A stretch of 64,000 nt of DNA from Desmodesmus armatus (GCA_007449985.2 VIIQ02000674.1:124001-188000); one strand, 5' to 3'. Positions 22,101-35,649 are shown, counted from the first letter of the stretch. A program made the numbers and translations. Notes: generated by a model not told the origin, from the sequence alone.

Positions 22101-25100
22101 GTCTTCATCAGCAGGCTAGAGCCTTGTCAGGGAGCGTTGCTGCTGCTGCTTCTGTGTGTGTCGTGACTGAATACATGCCATGACTGAATTCATGCCTGTT
22201 GCCCCTGCTGCCTGCAGATCACAGCTGTGAAGAATGAGGCGCTGGATGTTGCAGCAGTAGTGGCGCAGTACCAGCGGGAGGTAGCAGCCCTCAAGGCACA
22301 ACTGGCAGCACTGAGCGGTGAGTGGTGCTACGGACGGCGGGCCTAAACCCCAAGGCACAGATGCGACTTGAGGCTGCACTGCTTTGGAATGATGCGCCGT
22401 GATGGACAGCAGAATCAGATGCTGATGGCAGCAATCGTCAGCTGCAACAGTCGCCTGCACTAGTGTATTCACCCAGCCAAGACAGATCCCTTGCACTACT
22501 AACATACCAGGCGCATCACGTCAACACACTACACCAGGCATCAAATTACTCCCTTGCTCTCTTGCATCCATGCTGTGTTATTTCCTGCAGGTGCTGCAGC
22601 ATGTGCAGGCGGCAACCTCAGCACAGATGTCCTGCACGCTATCCAAGCCACCCTGGACAACAGCAGCAAGGACAATGCAGCTGACGAACTTAAAGACCAA
22701 GCAGCACAGCTGCAGTACCTGCGGGAATGCCTCAGCTTTGCAACAGCAGAGCGGGATCAGCTGCTCATCATGAACAAGCAGATGACAGCGTTGCTGGTGC
22801 AGCAAGTGAAGCAGGCAGCTGGTGCTGCAGCCTCTGTGCAGTCAGCGAGCAACAGCAGCAGTGAGACAGGTGCTGCTGGTGCCGAGGCAGTGAGCGCAGC
22901 AGCAGGAGCTGGGGGTGGCGACCTGCAGGATGTAGAGGGCTGTAGCAGCAGAGGGTGTGCGGCAGGCGCTGCGGGTGTCAGCACAGTGCGCAAGCGCGCT
23001 ACACGCATCAGGCGCTGCTTGAGTTATGAGGTGAGTCTCCATACTGAGACAGCGATGGCACTGGGATGAACACGCGATGTGGTTCGTTGCGCCCTGATGC
23101 CTTGCAATGTGCTGGGAGTCCATGTCAGGACGTTATTGCTGTTGCAAACGCAAAGGCGTGATCAGCCCATGTCCAGACAAGTCCTTTGCAGCACACAGCC
23201 ACCACCCAAAAAAGTATTGCTCCAACTTGAAGGTTGTCTCCACAAGTGCAATCTGGTGTTGCTGTGCGGCTGGCAACAACGTGCACCGGCTGCTGCTGCA
23301 TGTTTTGCTGCAGTCCCTGGAGTATTACGGCCAGTGGCAAGGCAGCAGCCCCGACGGGTTTCAGCACGAGCCCCACCTGCAGCAGCAGCAACAAGGCATG
23401 GGGCAGGAGCCAGGCCTAGAGTGCAATGCAGCCGATGCCGAGCAGGTGCACCAGCTGCTGCGCCTTACCAGCGAGGACTTACCAGAGTCGATCACGCACA
23501 GCGCGCTCTTTGGGAACCCCGCCCAGCAGCTGCAGCCGCAGCAGCAGCCGCCAGGGCCCCAGGAGCAGCAACCGGGCAGCCAGCAGCAGTCAACTGAGGA
23601 GCCAACCCAGCTATCCCAACCCACACCAGCAGCAGTGGTGGTCAACACGGCCGCACATGCAGCAGCAGAGGCTGGGGTGCTGAGCAACCCAGGCAGCAGC
23701 ACTGGCAACATCAGTCTCAAAAGTGGCTTGGGGCCCAGGGTGGGGTCTGGAGCCTCAGCATGCTCAGTCACTCCTGGCAGCACCATCCCACCCATGCTGT
23801 CAAAGTACTACAGCGCAGTATCCTCCTTTGGTGGCCTCAGCAGCACGACGGACCACAGTGGCACCAGCAGCTTTGGTGGGCGGCTGCCGTCGCGGCCTGC
23901 GTCAGCGGGAACAGCAGCAGCAGGGGCCGCAGGCGCAGGGCAGGCGGGTGCGTGTCCCATCGTGCCGTGTCCCATCGTGTTCCCGGGCAGCAGGCGCACC
24001 AGCAAGACGCTGGCGGCGGTGATGCCTGGTGCTGGGGGCACTGCAGGGAATGCGGCGGGCTGGCTGGGTTGTGTGGGTTTGCCGATGCTGCCTGAAGGTA
24101 GGTGCGGGGCTGATCAGATGTAGATGAGTGTTGCTAGATGCTGTTGAAAGGTGCTGAGCTGCATTCGCATGTTCAACTGTCACAGGTGACACCAAGCATG
24201 TACAACCTGCTGTTTCTGCCGCAGGTCTGGTTCTTATGCAATTGAACAAGCCGCTTGCTGCTCCTGCAGCGTATATGCTGGATGAAATGACTCACACAGC
24301 ATGCTTCCATAACTTTCGCCGCTGTGTATGTTCCTGGTTCAGCTGGTGTAGAGACAAGCGCTAATGGAAACACCGTTTGGTGCTGTGCCGCTGTCCTTGT
24401 TCCTGGTCCCCAGGTGTGACCAAGTCTGCCCTGAGTGAGGTAGTTGAGGCCCACAAGGCGTTGGCAGGCCAGGAGTCACGGCTGCAGCTGCTGATGCAGC
24501 AGCTGGCGGACAAGGAGGCGCTGCTGGAGCAGGCACGGCAGCTGGTAAGCCATGGGCTGCTGCTGGGTCGAGATACACTGCTAGGGTTCGATCTGCTTGC
24601 ATTGATTGACGGGGTGTTTTGCATGTGTGCCCCTCAGCCGTTGACACAATGGTTTGAAGTGTTGCAGTGCTGCAACAAGCCACCACTCAGCTTTGGGCAA
24701 GGCTTTGAAATTTGCTGCTTGAGTTTGTGGTCGAGTATCGGTCCTGCAAACTTCACCTGTGGATTACCTTTCCTCAACACCAGTATTGGCTGGCGTCTGC
24801 TCTTGTGTTTGTGCAGCAACAAGGAGAGGTCTTGCAGCTGCGCCTGACCATCACAGCTGCTGACAGGGCACTCCTGCGGGACAAGCTTGCAGAGGCAGAG
24901 CAGCAGATTGCAGGCTACCAAGCACAGCAAGTTGAGCTGGAACAGGAGGTGATAGAGTACGTACAGCACCTGCTTGCGGAAAAGGCAGTCGTGGAGCAGG
25001 AGCGAGACGCCGTGAAGTCCGAACTGGCGCAGCGCAGCTCTACCGCAGCACATCAAACTTCAGCACTCGCTACATCAGAAACCTCCGCAGCAGCAGCGGA

Positions 25101-26613
25101 CTTAGGAGGGTTCATGTCCTCGCCTGCGGCAATATCAGTCCGGCGCAGCCAATCGCGCGGCAGCAGCGGCTGCAGCAGTCCCGAGCCGGGAAGCGGGACG
25201 AGGATTCCTCTACCCCCAGGAAGCTCTTTGAGCCCTGTACGGAGTGTAGTCACAGTGGGTGGGACCCCGACTCCACCGATCAGCAGGATCGCAGCCAGTG
25301 GTCGCAGTCTCAGCAGGAGCCTAGGCAGTCCCCCAAAGAAGTCAGCCGCTGCAGCAGCAACCTTCATCAACATCAAAGCAGCGATGGCTTCGGCCGGTGC
25401 AGCAGGCAGCAGCGCCGGCAGCGCGCCAAATAGCGCGCGCAGCACTGGATCAGCCACAGCAGCAGGCGGTGCCGGCAGCAGTATGTCGCCCCGGCTGTCG
25501 AAGATCGCATCTGGGCTGCCTTCCCTGGCTTTGGATGGCGTTGTAGGGGGTGTCCACGCCTATACTGCTGCTCATCTACACAGCCCGAACGGCTCGCGGC
25601 ATTCTGGAAGCCCTGGGGCTAGCCCGCGGTCCATCAGCAGGGGTAACAGCTTCCTAGGAAGGCAGGGGCCGTCAGGGGCTGACTCAGCAGCAGCAGCAGG
25701 GGCTGGTGCACCGGGCAGTGCTGGGAGGGCTCTAGAGCCAGACAGCAGGATCCGCGCCAACTGGGGGTACAGTGGCGAGGCGAGCCTTGGTGGGTTTGAT
25801 CCGATCTGCATCACCTCGCCCTTTCACCAGCAAGCCCCTGCAGCTGCGGCGGATGCGCGGAGTCCTGCGGGGACTGTGACACAGCAGCGTGTCAGCACGG
25901 AAGCAGCTGGAAGGGGGTCTGGCAGCGGCGCAGCCACGGGCAGCAGCAGCCTCTCCAGCCCCCGGACTCAGAGCCTCAGAAGCTCCGCTGGAGACGGCAA
26001 CCGCAGGGGGTCTTCCACAGGCGCTGCTGGGTCGAACATAGGGGCGCTGCAGTCGGCGAAGCAGTCGCGCATCCCTCTCCCGCCATTTCTGAAGCGTCAC
26101 AGCAAGCGCCTCATGCAGCTGCAGCAGGAGGACGGCGAGCCTGGGAGCGGGCGCAGCAGCGCGGGTGAGGATCGGTCTGCAGCAGCAGCACCAGCCCTGG
26201 ATCGGTACCTTCTAGGCTTGCATGGTCCTGGGTCCCTGCCGGAGGTGCAGGAGCAGCAGCCAAGCTTTCCTAAGACAGCAACGGCTGCAGCAGCAGCAGC
26301 AGCAGCGGGACGCCCTGGCAGCACTGAGGCCGCGCAAGCAGCTTCTTGTGCCAGCAGCAGCGGCCGGGCGGCAGGCTTACAGGTACAACCGGCAGCGAGT
26401 CAGCTGGGGGCGAGTCCGTTTGCGGCTGCAGCAGCTGCGGCAGGTGTGGCGGCCGGGGGTCCGCTTGCAGAGGGGTGTGAGGGAGATGAGGAACCTGAGG
26501 GTGAGGCGCAGCTGATCTGCAGTATGACGTCTGTGAAGTCTCACCCTCTGGAGCTTGCGGACAGTTTCGTGGCTGGTTGGAGTGCACGTAGCTCAGAAGT
26601 GTGTATCAATTGA
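19146..26613 (+). CDS. Kinesin-7 (CENP-E/MKRP-type) motor protein
   Basis: Thirteen exons: 19146-19267, 19579-19723, 19944-20029, 20229-20327, 20522-20612, 20847-20966, 21193-21612, 21801-21920, 22218-22317, 22591-23030, 23314-24097, 24414-24544 and 24817-26613 (4455 nt, 1484 residues; phases close). The start is in a GCCACCATG context. The N-terminal motor has VSVRIRPLS, the P-loop VFAYGVTSSGKTHTM (GVTSSGKT is characteristic of plant kinesin-7), switch I NDQSSRSHTI, switch II LVDLAGSEG, and the HLPFRDSLLTRLL/ICNVTPASS region. A neck with coiled coil (YQREVAALKAQLAAL) follows, then a second coiled coil near residues 890-980 (LRDKLAEAEQQIAGYQAQQVE), separated by Gln/Ser/Gly-rich linkers. The ~500-residue tail is low-complexity Ser/Ala/Gly. 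The acceptor for exon 13 could also be 21 bp further on. Cargo and cell role (spindle or organelle) cannot be read. Confidence 0.95.
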
Positions 26614-28294
26614 GGGGCAGGTGGCCCTAGGGCTTAGGACGGTGGCCGGAGGATAGCAATATCCTTGCAGACTGGCCAAATGGATTTATGCCAGGCTGGA
26701 CAGTGCAGTGTGTGCCTATGCAGGCTGCCTCGAGTTTGAATGTGGCCCCTGATATCATGTGCTGTCTTCATGATTGATAACGTTATGATTGCCGACTCTT
26801 TGATTGGGTCAGGCTTGGGTCTTTTCTTGGCTACATTGTCGCAGCTCTGGGGCTTAGGAGCCACAGGTAATGACATTGGTCAAGAGTGACTGTTGACTGC
26901 AGTACAGTACTGCCCTGCTGACAGTAGCAGCCAGCCCCAGCGGAGCGTGCTGGTAGCCTGGCAGAGGCAGCTGCTGCCTGGCAGGCTGTTGACCAGCAGG
27001 GTGTCAAGTAACATATGTGATTGACGGTTGGTAACTGGTGGCTTTCTGTTGTGCAGCTGGGGGTAACTTGACCGTGTTGCAGCAGTGCAGCAGTTTGAAG
27101 ACTGGCTAGCCAAGTCGCAGAGGCTTATCGTGGCAGACACTCGTCGTGACAGACATGCTTTGAAACTGGGTTTCTGCTGTATTGTTCCATGTGTGGGTGC
27201 ATGTGGTGTATGGAGCCTTGAGGTGTGGCTGTAGGGTGGGGCGGTCAAGTCACCGTGACTTGACACAGTGACTGCAGCATCTGACAGGTTGGTCTTTGGC
27301 GGCCTGACTCATCACGTAGTACGGCACTGCCGGGCGTGTTTTTCAGCAACAAATGTCATCACCTAGTACTTCATGGTGTTGCTTTTTAGCAAAATGTCCA
27401 GATGTCGGTGCGCTGGCTATGACTGCACAGCAAGTAGTGCAGCGCGGCACAGCTATGTGAGCAGCATGTTGTGCATGCCATGTGCTTGGGTGACGCTGAT
27501 AGCAGGGTATGATACTGTTAGCAGGGTATGCAGGCGCATGTTTCAGTTCTGCGATGGTTGTGCCAACACTGCGGCAGGCTTATCACCAGCACTGATGTAT
27601 GTTCAGCAACTTGGGCCGCCCAGACCAAAAGTGTTGGCAGGCAGTTCTGACAGTCGCTAGCACATGTTGACATCGTGATAGTGTACGTGATGTCGGGGCT
27701 ATATGCCAGTGAACAAGTGCCCTTCCGTGACAGCTCATTGGCCTTTGGATTGCGTGATCTTGCCGCCGAGTCTCTTGTATTTTCGAGCGTGGTGTGCCTC
27801 AGCAGCACATTGTCACCCTGGTGCACGATGGTCCCGTTGTGGCACATCTGGTCAGTGATTGGTCAGTGGTGATCACCATATGGTGCATGACCCTAGTCGC
27901 AAGCCTTTAGTGACGGGGATGAACGTGATGCGGGCCAGCGTTGAAGCTGTAACTGCAAGCCCTAAAGTGTCTGCAAACTGGGCAGCAGCATGTGTCACAG
28001 TATCAGATAGTCCTGCAACCTGTCCCCCAGTCAAACTCCTTTGGACACCTCAGAGAGCACGATGAGGACTTGCTGCCAGTGCCGGCAGCTGAGGAGCGGT
28101 CACTACGATCATCTGATAGCGCAAGAACTATATGCGTCCCAGCAATCCAGCACTGTTCTTGTGTCAGCAGGCAGAAGTTCTGCCCAAGTGCTCCCATCGC
28201 CCTGGCTGTGGCACTGGCAGCCTGGCCATTATTGGCTCGTCACACGCCATATCGTGGCTGGAGATCCGCCGCTGAAGGTGGCGCCTGGCGCAGC
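26614..28294. other. Intergenic: kinesin 3' flank and OXLD1 5' flank
   Basis: No exon is recognised over about 1.7 kb. Small local repeats occur, such as two GCAGGGTATG units near 27505-27530. Open frames here show no recognised features. Confidence 0.4.
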
Positions 28295-29255
28295 ATGACG
28301 CAATTTGGCGGGTGAGCAGCAGATGCAGCAGATGGATGGCTGTAGCTGTAGACTAGGGCTTGCCGTCAGGGGCGCACAGCTGTGACAGTCTTCTAGAGTT
28401 TGCTGAGGTGATATATTGTTGAACGTTTCTTTGCAGGTTGGAAAGCCCTGTGAGCAGCAGCAGTGGTAGCCCCAGCAGGATGTCTGGCCCCCCTCCGCAA
28501 CCAACAGAGCCAGGCCCTGAGGAATGCTGCCAACGTGGCTGCAAAGTATGCGTATGGGATGGTGAGTATTTTTCAGAAGTGCAAGTCCACTCCGCACAGC
28601 CAGCACATTGGGGGTGGGTCGTGGTACAGCACAGGCTGTCGCTGTCAGCAACACCAGCACAGGAGATGTCAGCATTGTCTTGCAGTCGACCTTGTTAGGT
28701 GGGGAAATTGGAGGAGCAGTCAAAGTGTCAACAACAGCTTTGGGCAATGGTGCACTTCCTGCTGCTGACCCCCCCCCCCCCCCCTGGCAGGCCCCCTGAG
28801 GGTAGCAAACATTGCAGATGGTGCAACCATGCAGAGACTTGGCAGCAGCAGCAGTAGCAGAGGGGCAACACCACCTGCAGTTGCAGGCGCTACGATAGCA
28901 GCACAGCATGCATGTCACCCCCCACCCCGGCCCCTCCCCATGCGCTTGGACAGGTGTCCATATGATGGGACAAAGCCAACTTACAAACATGCTGGTGTTG
29001 CTGTCGCTGCTTCTTCTGTTCTCTGCAGTGTATCGTGACAAATTGGATGCCTGGACTAGTTACATGCAGCAGAACTACCCGCAGTTGCTGCAGCCAGAGA
29101 ACAAGGGCACTGCCCAGCGGCAGATGGTTGATGCATCCATGGATGCTTTCGCAGCTCTGGAGCGGCAGCTAGAACAGCAGCAGCAGCAGCAACGACAGCA
29201 GCAGCCTCCGCCGCCGCAGCAGCAGCAGGAAAGCAAACCAATGGATATCAGCTAG
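28295..29255 (+). CDS. Small OXLD1-like protein (oxidoreductase-like domain)
   Basis: Three exons: 28295-28311, 28437-28561 and 29029-29255 (369 nt, 122 residues; phases 2 and 1 match). A short Ser/Pro-rich start leads into PPPQPTEPGPEECCQRGC, and splicing then completes KVCVWDVYRDKLDAW. This is the Pro-rich, Cys-rich signature of the oxidoreductase-like domain (CC-x3-C-x2-CVW-x2-Y) found in small, mostly mitochondrial proteins of unproven activity. The C-terminus is a Gln/Pro run ending KPMDIS. The frame is open upstream of the chosen ATG, so a longer N-terminus with a targeting peptide from an unseen exon is possible. Intron 2 has a C homopolymer near 28770. Confidence 0.83.
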
Positions 29256-31273
29256 TGCGTACCCAGCCCTGCAGCCAGCATCAACGATATGCCAAAACAT
29301 CACAGCTGGCAGCTGGTGTTGCAGCATCGCCTGACCTGCATCTGCGCTGTCGATAGCGGCCATGCATGCATGCTGTGGATGCATGGATGGCTTCTGCAGC
29401 TGCACAGGTCCAGCAGCAGCAGCAGCAGCAGCAGCGGTGGCAGCCCCAGCAGGAGCAGAGGCAACACCAGCAGCGGCAGGCGCGGCAGCGGCCACATTGT
29501 GTGCAGCAGCAGAGGCGACCAGACGACCAGGCCGTCCTGTGTCAGCACCAGCTGCGTCGCCCGCTCGTGCAGCTAAGTGACCAGTCCGCACCGCTACTGC
29601 TCACCGCCAATGTGTTTTGCCGCACTGCGGGGCATTTTGCCGCAAGGGCTTTTCAAAGCGCAGGGGCCAACTGGCAGTGGTGCCACAGTCACCCTGCTGG
29701 CAATGCCGTTGCAGTGCGCAAGCTATTCAGGGCAACAGCAGCAGTAGCAGTGGTGGCACCGGCGGCCAGTGCGATAGTTATTTGTTCTATAGGCGCACTC
29801 AGCTTGGCTAGCTCCTGCCACGTGTTGGCCAGTGATGTGCAGTTGTGACAATCTGGGATTGGGGGGTGTGGTATCTACAGGTGGTATCTACAGGTCCATG
29901 CACAGTTGTCTACAGTATGAGTGAGTTTTGAGAGCCAGGGAGCACCAAGCCGACATGTGCTGGTGCTCAGTTTTGGCCGTGAGTGGCTACTGCAGAGTGG
30001 TGCTGCATTTTGTGCACCTCCTGTTGCCTGCTGTTGTCACGTCACTTGTGGTTGACACAATGACACCAGGAAAGGGGGGGGCACTTTCTCAACCCAACTT
30101 GGCTTTTCCTGCAGGCCGCAGACAGGCAATACTGCACTTCGTGCGAGTGTTTTGGTTCATGCGCGTGTTTTTCCTTGCCAAGCAGGCAGCATTGTGTGAC
30201 CAAAGGGGCTGCAGCTGCTGGCGCATGTCTGCAGTGTCCCGGACCCGGCAGTGCCGACATGCTGTGTAATTGTGATCGGGTTTGGTGTTGTGTTGTGTGG
30301 AATCCCTGACCGTTTATGGTGAGCCAATGGCTGGCTTATCAAGCCCAAGTGGTCAGCTGTAGGGTGAGCAGCACTGAAAAGTAGCTGAATGTGCTTTGCT
30401 CCCAGTCATTGTGGCCACATGTTGGAGTTACGGCTGTGCTGATATTGCATCCCTCTTGAGTAGGGGCCACGGAGCAGCAAGTAACGTTTTTTAATATTCC
30501 AAGCTGCTTGCGCATCCCATGTCCCACAGTCTCTCATGCGTAGGTTTGTCATGGCTTGTCAAACACATGATTGGGCTCAGCTTAGCTGCCAGCTGTCACC
30601 AGCCTGGGAGGGGTTGCCACATCTAAACTGTCACGTTGTCAATTTGCATGCTCGTTGTGCATCTGTCAAGCTGCTGCGGCTGCGGGGCTGACACATGTAC
30701 ATGCAGATTGCAGCCGCATGGTGCATGCGTCATGTACAGCCAGGAAAGGCTTGTCTAACAAAGCCAATTGCAACTGCCCTGGGCCTGCTATGAAATATCA
30801 AATCAAATATCATGTGCATTATATCAGTCCTAAAGGCTTCCCAGACTATGCAACCAGTCTTGGCCCTGATCTGCAAGCACGCTGAGCTTCCACGCACTGC
30901 CACTGGCGAACATGGACCACACACTTCCAATCAGGACTACATAGATCACAGACAACTTATTTGTCCCACATGATGTTCCACAATGTAGGGTTTGATACCT
31001 TCTGCTGTCAATTGGGTCACCCAGTTGGAGTATGGATACTGCACTGTCGGTGAGTATCGGATACTGCACGATGCATCATGTCACAGCGCACTCCACTACA
31101 GCACCGCCGAGTCAGATAGCCATCTAGCGCAGCCCATGGGTCTGAAACAGCTAGGCACATCAGTCATGCTGCCAAACCCCAAGAGCAACAGCACAGCCAA
31201 GGCAACGCCCAGCCAAAAATGCCACTCTCTTTCTCACAGGATAGTCACGTGTGCATACTCCCTTCATGCATCT
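29256..31273. other. Intergenic between convergent OXLD1 and beta-helix genes
   Basis: CAG-rich sequence at 29400-29520 gives long glutamine or alanine open frames in several frames, so it is repeat-derived and not coding. A TGTAA lies at 30265-30269, about 1 kb after the OXLD1 stop. No other gene is seen. Confidence 0.4.
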
Positions 31274-34200
31274 CTACACGCACCAGCAGCTGCCAGACGT
31301 GCCACGACGCCCACGCCTGCCTTTGCGCCCGGGTGGGTGCCCTATGCTGCCCAACACATGCGCCACCGCGCCCATCAGCCACGCCTTGACTATGGGCCAG
31401 TGCTTCACCACCCCCTCCCTCAGTGCGGGCACCAGCTTCACACAGCACCAACCCACAAACACCAGGTTGACCACAAACACCAGAACTGTGATGGCGATGC
31501 GCAGCGCGTACGCAGTGGACTCCTGAATGTCGTAGGCAAACATCGCCAGAGCCCCCAGGGTTGTTGCTGCAAGGCATGAGGTGGACACCAGGTGCATGCG
31601 GTGCAGGATAGGGAACTCGTAGGGCTGGAACATGATCTGCAGCACAGCACTGGCCAGGAAGATCAGCAGCAAGCTCAGCACAGAGAAGTACCGCTGCATC
31701 GGGAATGCAAACACTGAGATCAGTGTCAGCACCACGGTGCGTGCAGCCCACACAGCCTCCCACCACATGCACTCGGGCTTGTAGGTGCGATATAGGAACC
31801 CAAAGTGCTCCCTGAAGCTGTCGGTGTCGGCCCTACCCTTGCAGAGGTACAGGCCCACACCCATGGCAACAGGGACAATAAGGCACCAGAACAGCACCGA
31901 GGGCAGACCCAGGCCCATAGACCAGCCCAGGTGGTAGCCGGCAAAGCATTGCTGCTCAATGGAGCTGACCCAATACCCCCAGCGGTGGCTGAGGGGGGCA
32001 GTGGCACCCACCGGCACATCACTTACGCCACTGAGTGGCTTGTCAATGGCAAGGCAAGCGAAGAAGCTGAGTGATGCTCGCACGAGGGTGGGGAATGCAT
32101 AGAACAACAACACCAGCACCGTGACTGGCAGCTTGCGCCACAACAGAAAAGGCCTTCGTACAAGTGCACCCTCCTTTGGCTTCCAGATGAGAGGCACCAC
32201 CCAACGCTGTACCACCCACACCAGGCACTGCACGGCCAGCACAACAACCAACGTGCACAGGGGTGCCAAAAAGTACACAAGCTGCCGCTGCAGTGCGATC
32301 GGGAGCTTGCTCTTTCGATTGTAGCTCCACAACCAGCAATCCAGCGACATGGCCTGCCCTGAGCCCATGGTAACCAAGATGCCGATTGCTTGCAGCCACA
32401 GCTGCACGTCAAACAACGGCCAAGGCACCGACACGCTGCCTATGATCACGGTGTACTGCAAGAATAGGACAAGTACTTTGATAAAGTCTGTGGTATAGAC
32501 CGCACGATCACCCCTGAGGTTGTCCTGCCACGTGAAGTGCACTGTCACATCCACAAAGATCACAGTCAAAAAGCTGAACATCAGGTATAGCCCCAACTGC
32601 GTGGACGGCGGCATGCACTTGCCACACCGCATAGGAGTCAACATGCCATTCTCTGGCAGCTGGCAATCACCACACAAAGGCCCTCTGTAGCCGGGCTTGC
32701 ACATGTGGGTCTGATTCGCATAGTCACATGCAGTCTTGAACAGGGGGCACCGATGCATCTGGATGGACGTAGCGGCAGACGACCAAAACCCAGGCAGTGG
32801 CTCCACAATGCTTGCCCCCGACATGCAGCATTGGGTGGGCACTGTGTGCAGCTGCTATTGCCAAAACTGAAAGTGTGGGGTGGGCAACACAAGCAGACAT
32901 CATGCTGCAGAACCTCCCCTTGGCCACAAGGAGTCCTTCCAAGATATACGCTGCTGCTGCACTTGGTCAGCAAGCCTTGGGAGGGAAGGGCAAGGTTGGA
33001 GTTGTCAAATGCTACAATAGTGCTCCCCACAAAGCCACGAGGCACACTGTTGTTGGCAAACACCACGGTGCAGTCCACCTCAACCAACGCATCACCCATG
33101 ACCATCACAGCCCCGCCTGAGCTATTGATAGCCCTGTTACCCACAACCTTGGTGCTGTCAGTCAACCTGACAATGGACTTTGACACTGCCGCTAGCCCTC
33201 CACCAGCACCACGGTGGCTGGTGTTGTTGGCAATGGTGCAATTGCTGATGGTGACACTAGTGTTGGAGTCTTCCCTGCCAACACGCGCTGCATCGCCATC
33301 CAATCGCCCCATGCCAACAAACTTAAGCCCCTCTGCATCAAGTCCAGCCGAAATACCTCCACCAACACCCCCTGCGCAACTGTTGTTGACAATGCTGCAA
33401 CCACCACTGATGGTAATCACCGCCCCGCCAGACACATCCAAACCCCCACCAGAGCCATCCAAGGCTCGGTTGTTGTGGATGAGACACGTGTTGGCAAGCA
33501 CCAAGGTTGCTTTGCCACTTGCACCTATCCCCCCACCCGCAAGCAATGCAGTGTTGTTATACAATGTGCTGTCCGTGATGGCCATTTGGGCGCTATCACC
33601 AACAGCCACACCCCCTCCGAATTTGGAGGCCATGTTGCCATGAATGGTGCTGCCACCAATGATGGTAACACTGGCAGTGGCCCATGATGCCACTCCCCCT
33701 CCACTATCATTGGAGGCCATGTTGCCATGAATGCTGCTGCCACCAATGATGGTAACACTGGCAGTGTCCCATGCAGCCAACCCTCCACCACCCAGTGCTG
33801 ATGTGTTGTTGCCAATGCTGTTGTTGGTGATGGCCACCTTGGAGGCATTCTGAGCGAACACACCACCACCACCTTTTTGCGCCACATTGTCATGCACCAT
33901 GCTGTCCGTGATGGCCACTAGGGCGCTATCACCAACAACCACACCCCCTCCACTGGAGGCCATGTTGCCATGAATGCTGCTGCCACCAATGATGGTAACA
34001 CTGGCAGTGTCCCATGCTGCCACCCCCCCTCCGCCCCATGTTGATGTGTTGTTGCCGATGCTGCTGTTGGTGATTGCCACTGTGGAGACATTCTGAGCAT
34101 GCACACCACCACCACCACCTTTTTGTGCCACATTGTCATGCACCATGCTGTTAGTGATGGCCACCAGGGCGCTATCACCAACAAACACACCCCCTCCACT

Positions 34201-35649
34201 ACGGTTGGCCATGTTTCTAAGCACCATGCAACCACCAGTGAGGGTAACACTCGCATCGCCCCAGGCATACACACCTCCACCAAAGCCCGCAACAGCTGTG
34301 TTGTCACTGACAGTGCTGCCACCAGCAATCATCACAGAAGCATTATTGCCCACAGTCAACCCTCCACCATCAACACCAGCTGTGTTGCCGTGCACTGTGC
34401 TGCTGCCTGTGATGGTGACATTGGCAGTGTCAATGATCGCCAGCCCTCCGCCATGTTTGCCCGTCAAATTTCCATGCACCCTGCTGCCTTCCGTAACTGT
34501 GAGACGTGCATTGCCCCATATGTCAAGCCCTCCACCAGAGCCCCCAACAGCTGTGTTGTTAGTGACACTGCTGCCACCAGCAACTACTACAGAAGCATTC
34601 TCGCCGACAGTCAGCCCTCCACCGTCAACACCAGCTGTGTTGCCCTGCACTGTGCTGCTGCCTGTGATGAGGGCGTTGGCAGTTTCTCTAACTGCCAGCC
34701 CTCCACCATGTTTAACCGCGAAATTTTCATGCACCCTGCTGCCTTCCGTGATTGTGAGACGTGCATTGCCCCACATGTCAAGCCCTCCACCATAGCCTTT
34801 AACAGCGGTGTTGTTAGTGACAGTGCCACCACCAGCAATCACCACAGAAGCATTCGCGCCAACAGTCAGCCCTCCACCATCAACACCAGCTGTGTTGCCC
34901 TGCACCACGCTCCTGCCTTCAATGGCAACATTGGCATGGTCAAATGCCGCCAGCCCCCCACCACTCCCACCCACCAAGTTCCCCTCCACCCTGCTGCCAC
35001 CCGTGATAGTGACAACGGCATGCCCCTCCACCCACAGCCCACCACCATAGGCAGCATGCCTGATTATGTTGTTGGACACATTGCTGGCGTGCAGCATCAC
35101 ACTTGCTTGGTCGCCAATCATAAGCGGCCTGACCTCATTATAGGTGAACCTGCTATCAAACGCTGCTAGTCTACTGCCGTGCACCACACACACCAGGTTC
35201 TTCACGGTATTGTTCCGCACCCATGAGACCCTGCTGTTGCGCAGCACAATGCTGCCAGCACAGATGGTGATCAGGCATGAGGGGGGACCCCCAGTCACCA
35301 TTGCATTGCACCCATCAGCCAGCTTGACCCCAGCAAAGTTGTCTGCAAAAGCCCGCAGGTGTGTTTTGTTGAGAGCCAAAGTGGGTGATGTGCCACAAGT
35401 GCAGTTCATGCTGGCTTGGTGCAGCGTGCCATTCTTCCTGCCCACAATAACCAACCTGCACTGTGCTGCTGCTGCCTGCTGTCCCTCCGCACCATTCAGT
35501 GGGCTTGCAGCAACCACAGCTGCACCGACACAAAGTGACAGCACTGACAAAATGAACAAAGTCAGGGCACGCCTGCAGGTGAAAAAGCACACAGGAGCAG
35601 CAGCAGCACTGTGAGGGTCGGGATTGGGACAACAAGGCCATGTCAACAA
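31274..35649 (-). pseudogene. Parallel beta-helix + multi-TM membrane protein, split by one frameshift
   Basis: Two overlapping minus-strand frames, 35649-32638 and 32842-31274, make one protein of about 1,450 residues. A hydrophobic segment (ALTLFILSVLSLCVGAAVVA) near the N-terminus looks like a signal peptide. About 25 repeats of the form 'VTITGGSxVxGNxAxxxGGG' follow, a right-handed beta-helix like polymorphic outer-membrane or pectate-lyase folds. Then come Cys-rich EGF-like blocks (CPPNAACRG; CKPGYRGPLCGDC) and roughly ten TM helices. The frame changes inside CPPNAACRG at a run of five Gs (plus 32815-32819); one more G restores reading. This may be an assembly error and not true decay. 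The true start is unresolved: there is no in-frame ATG upstream, and a CCTGCAG acceptor near 35575 suggests a missing first exon. A surface sensor or adhesin role is a guess. Confidence 0.72.

Noticed and set aside
29366..29848. Gln-rich frame after OXLD1
   Set aside because: It is driven by CAG repeats that give long frames in several registers, and it lies after a clear OXLD1 stop.
32705..35614. Long plus-strand open frames (up to ~350 codons) opposite the beta-helix gene
   Set aside because: They are antisense shadows of the repetitive Gly/Val/Thr-rich coding sequence, with Pro/Thr-rich translations and no domain features.
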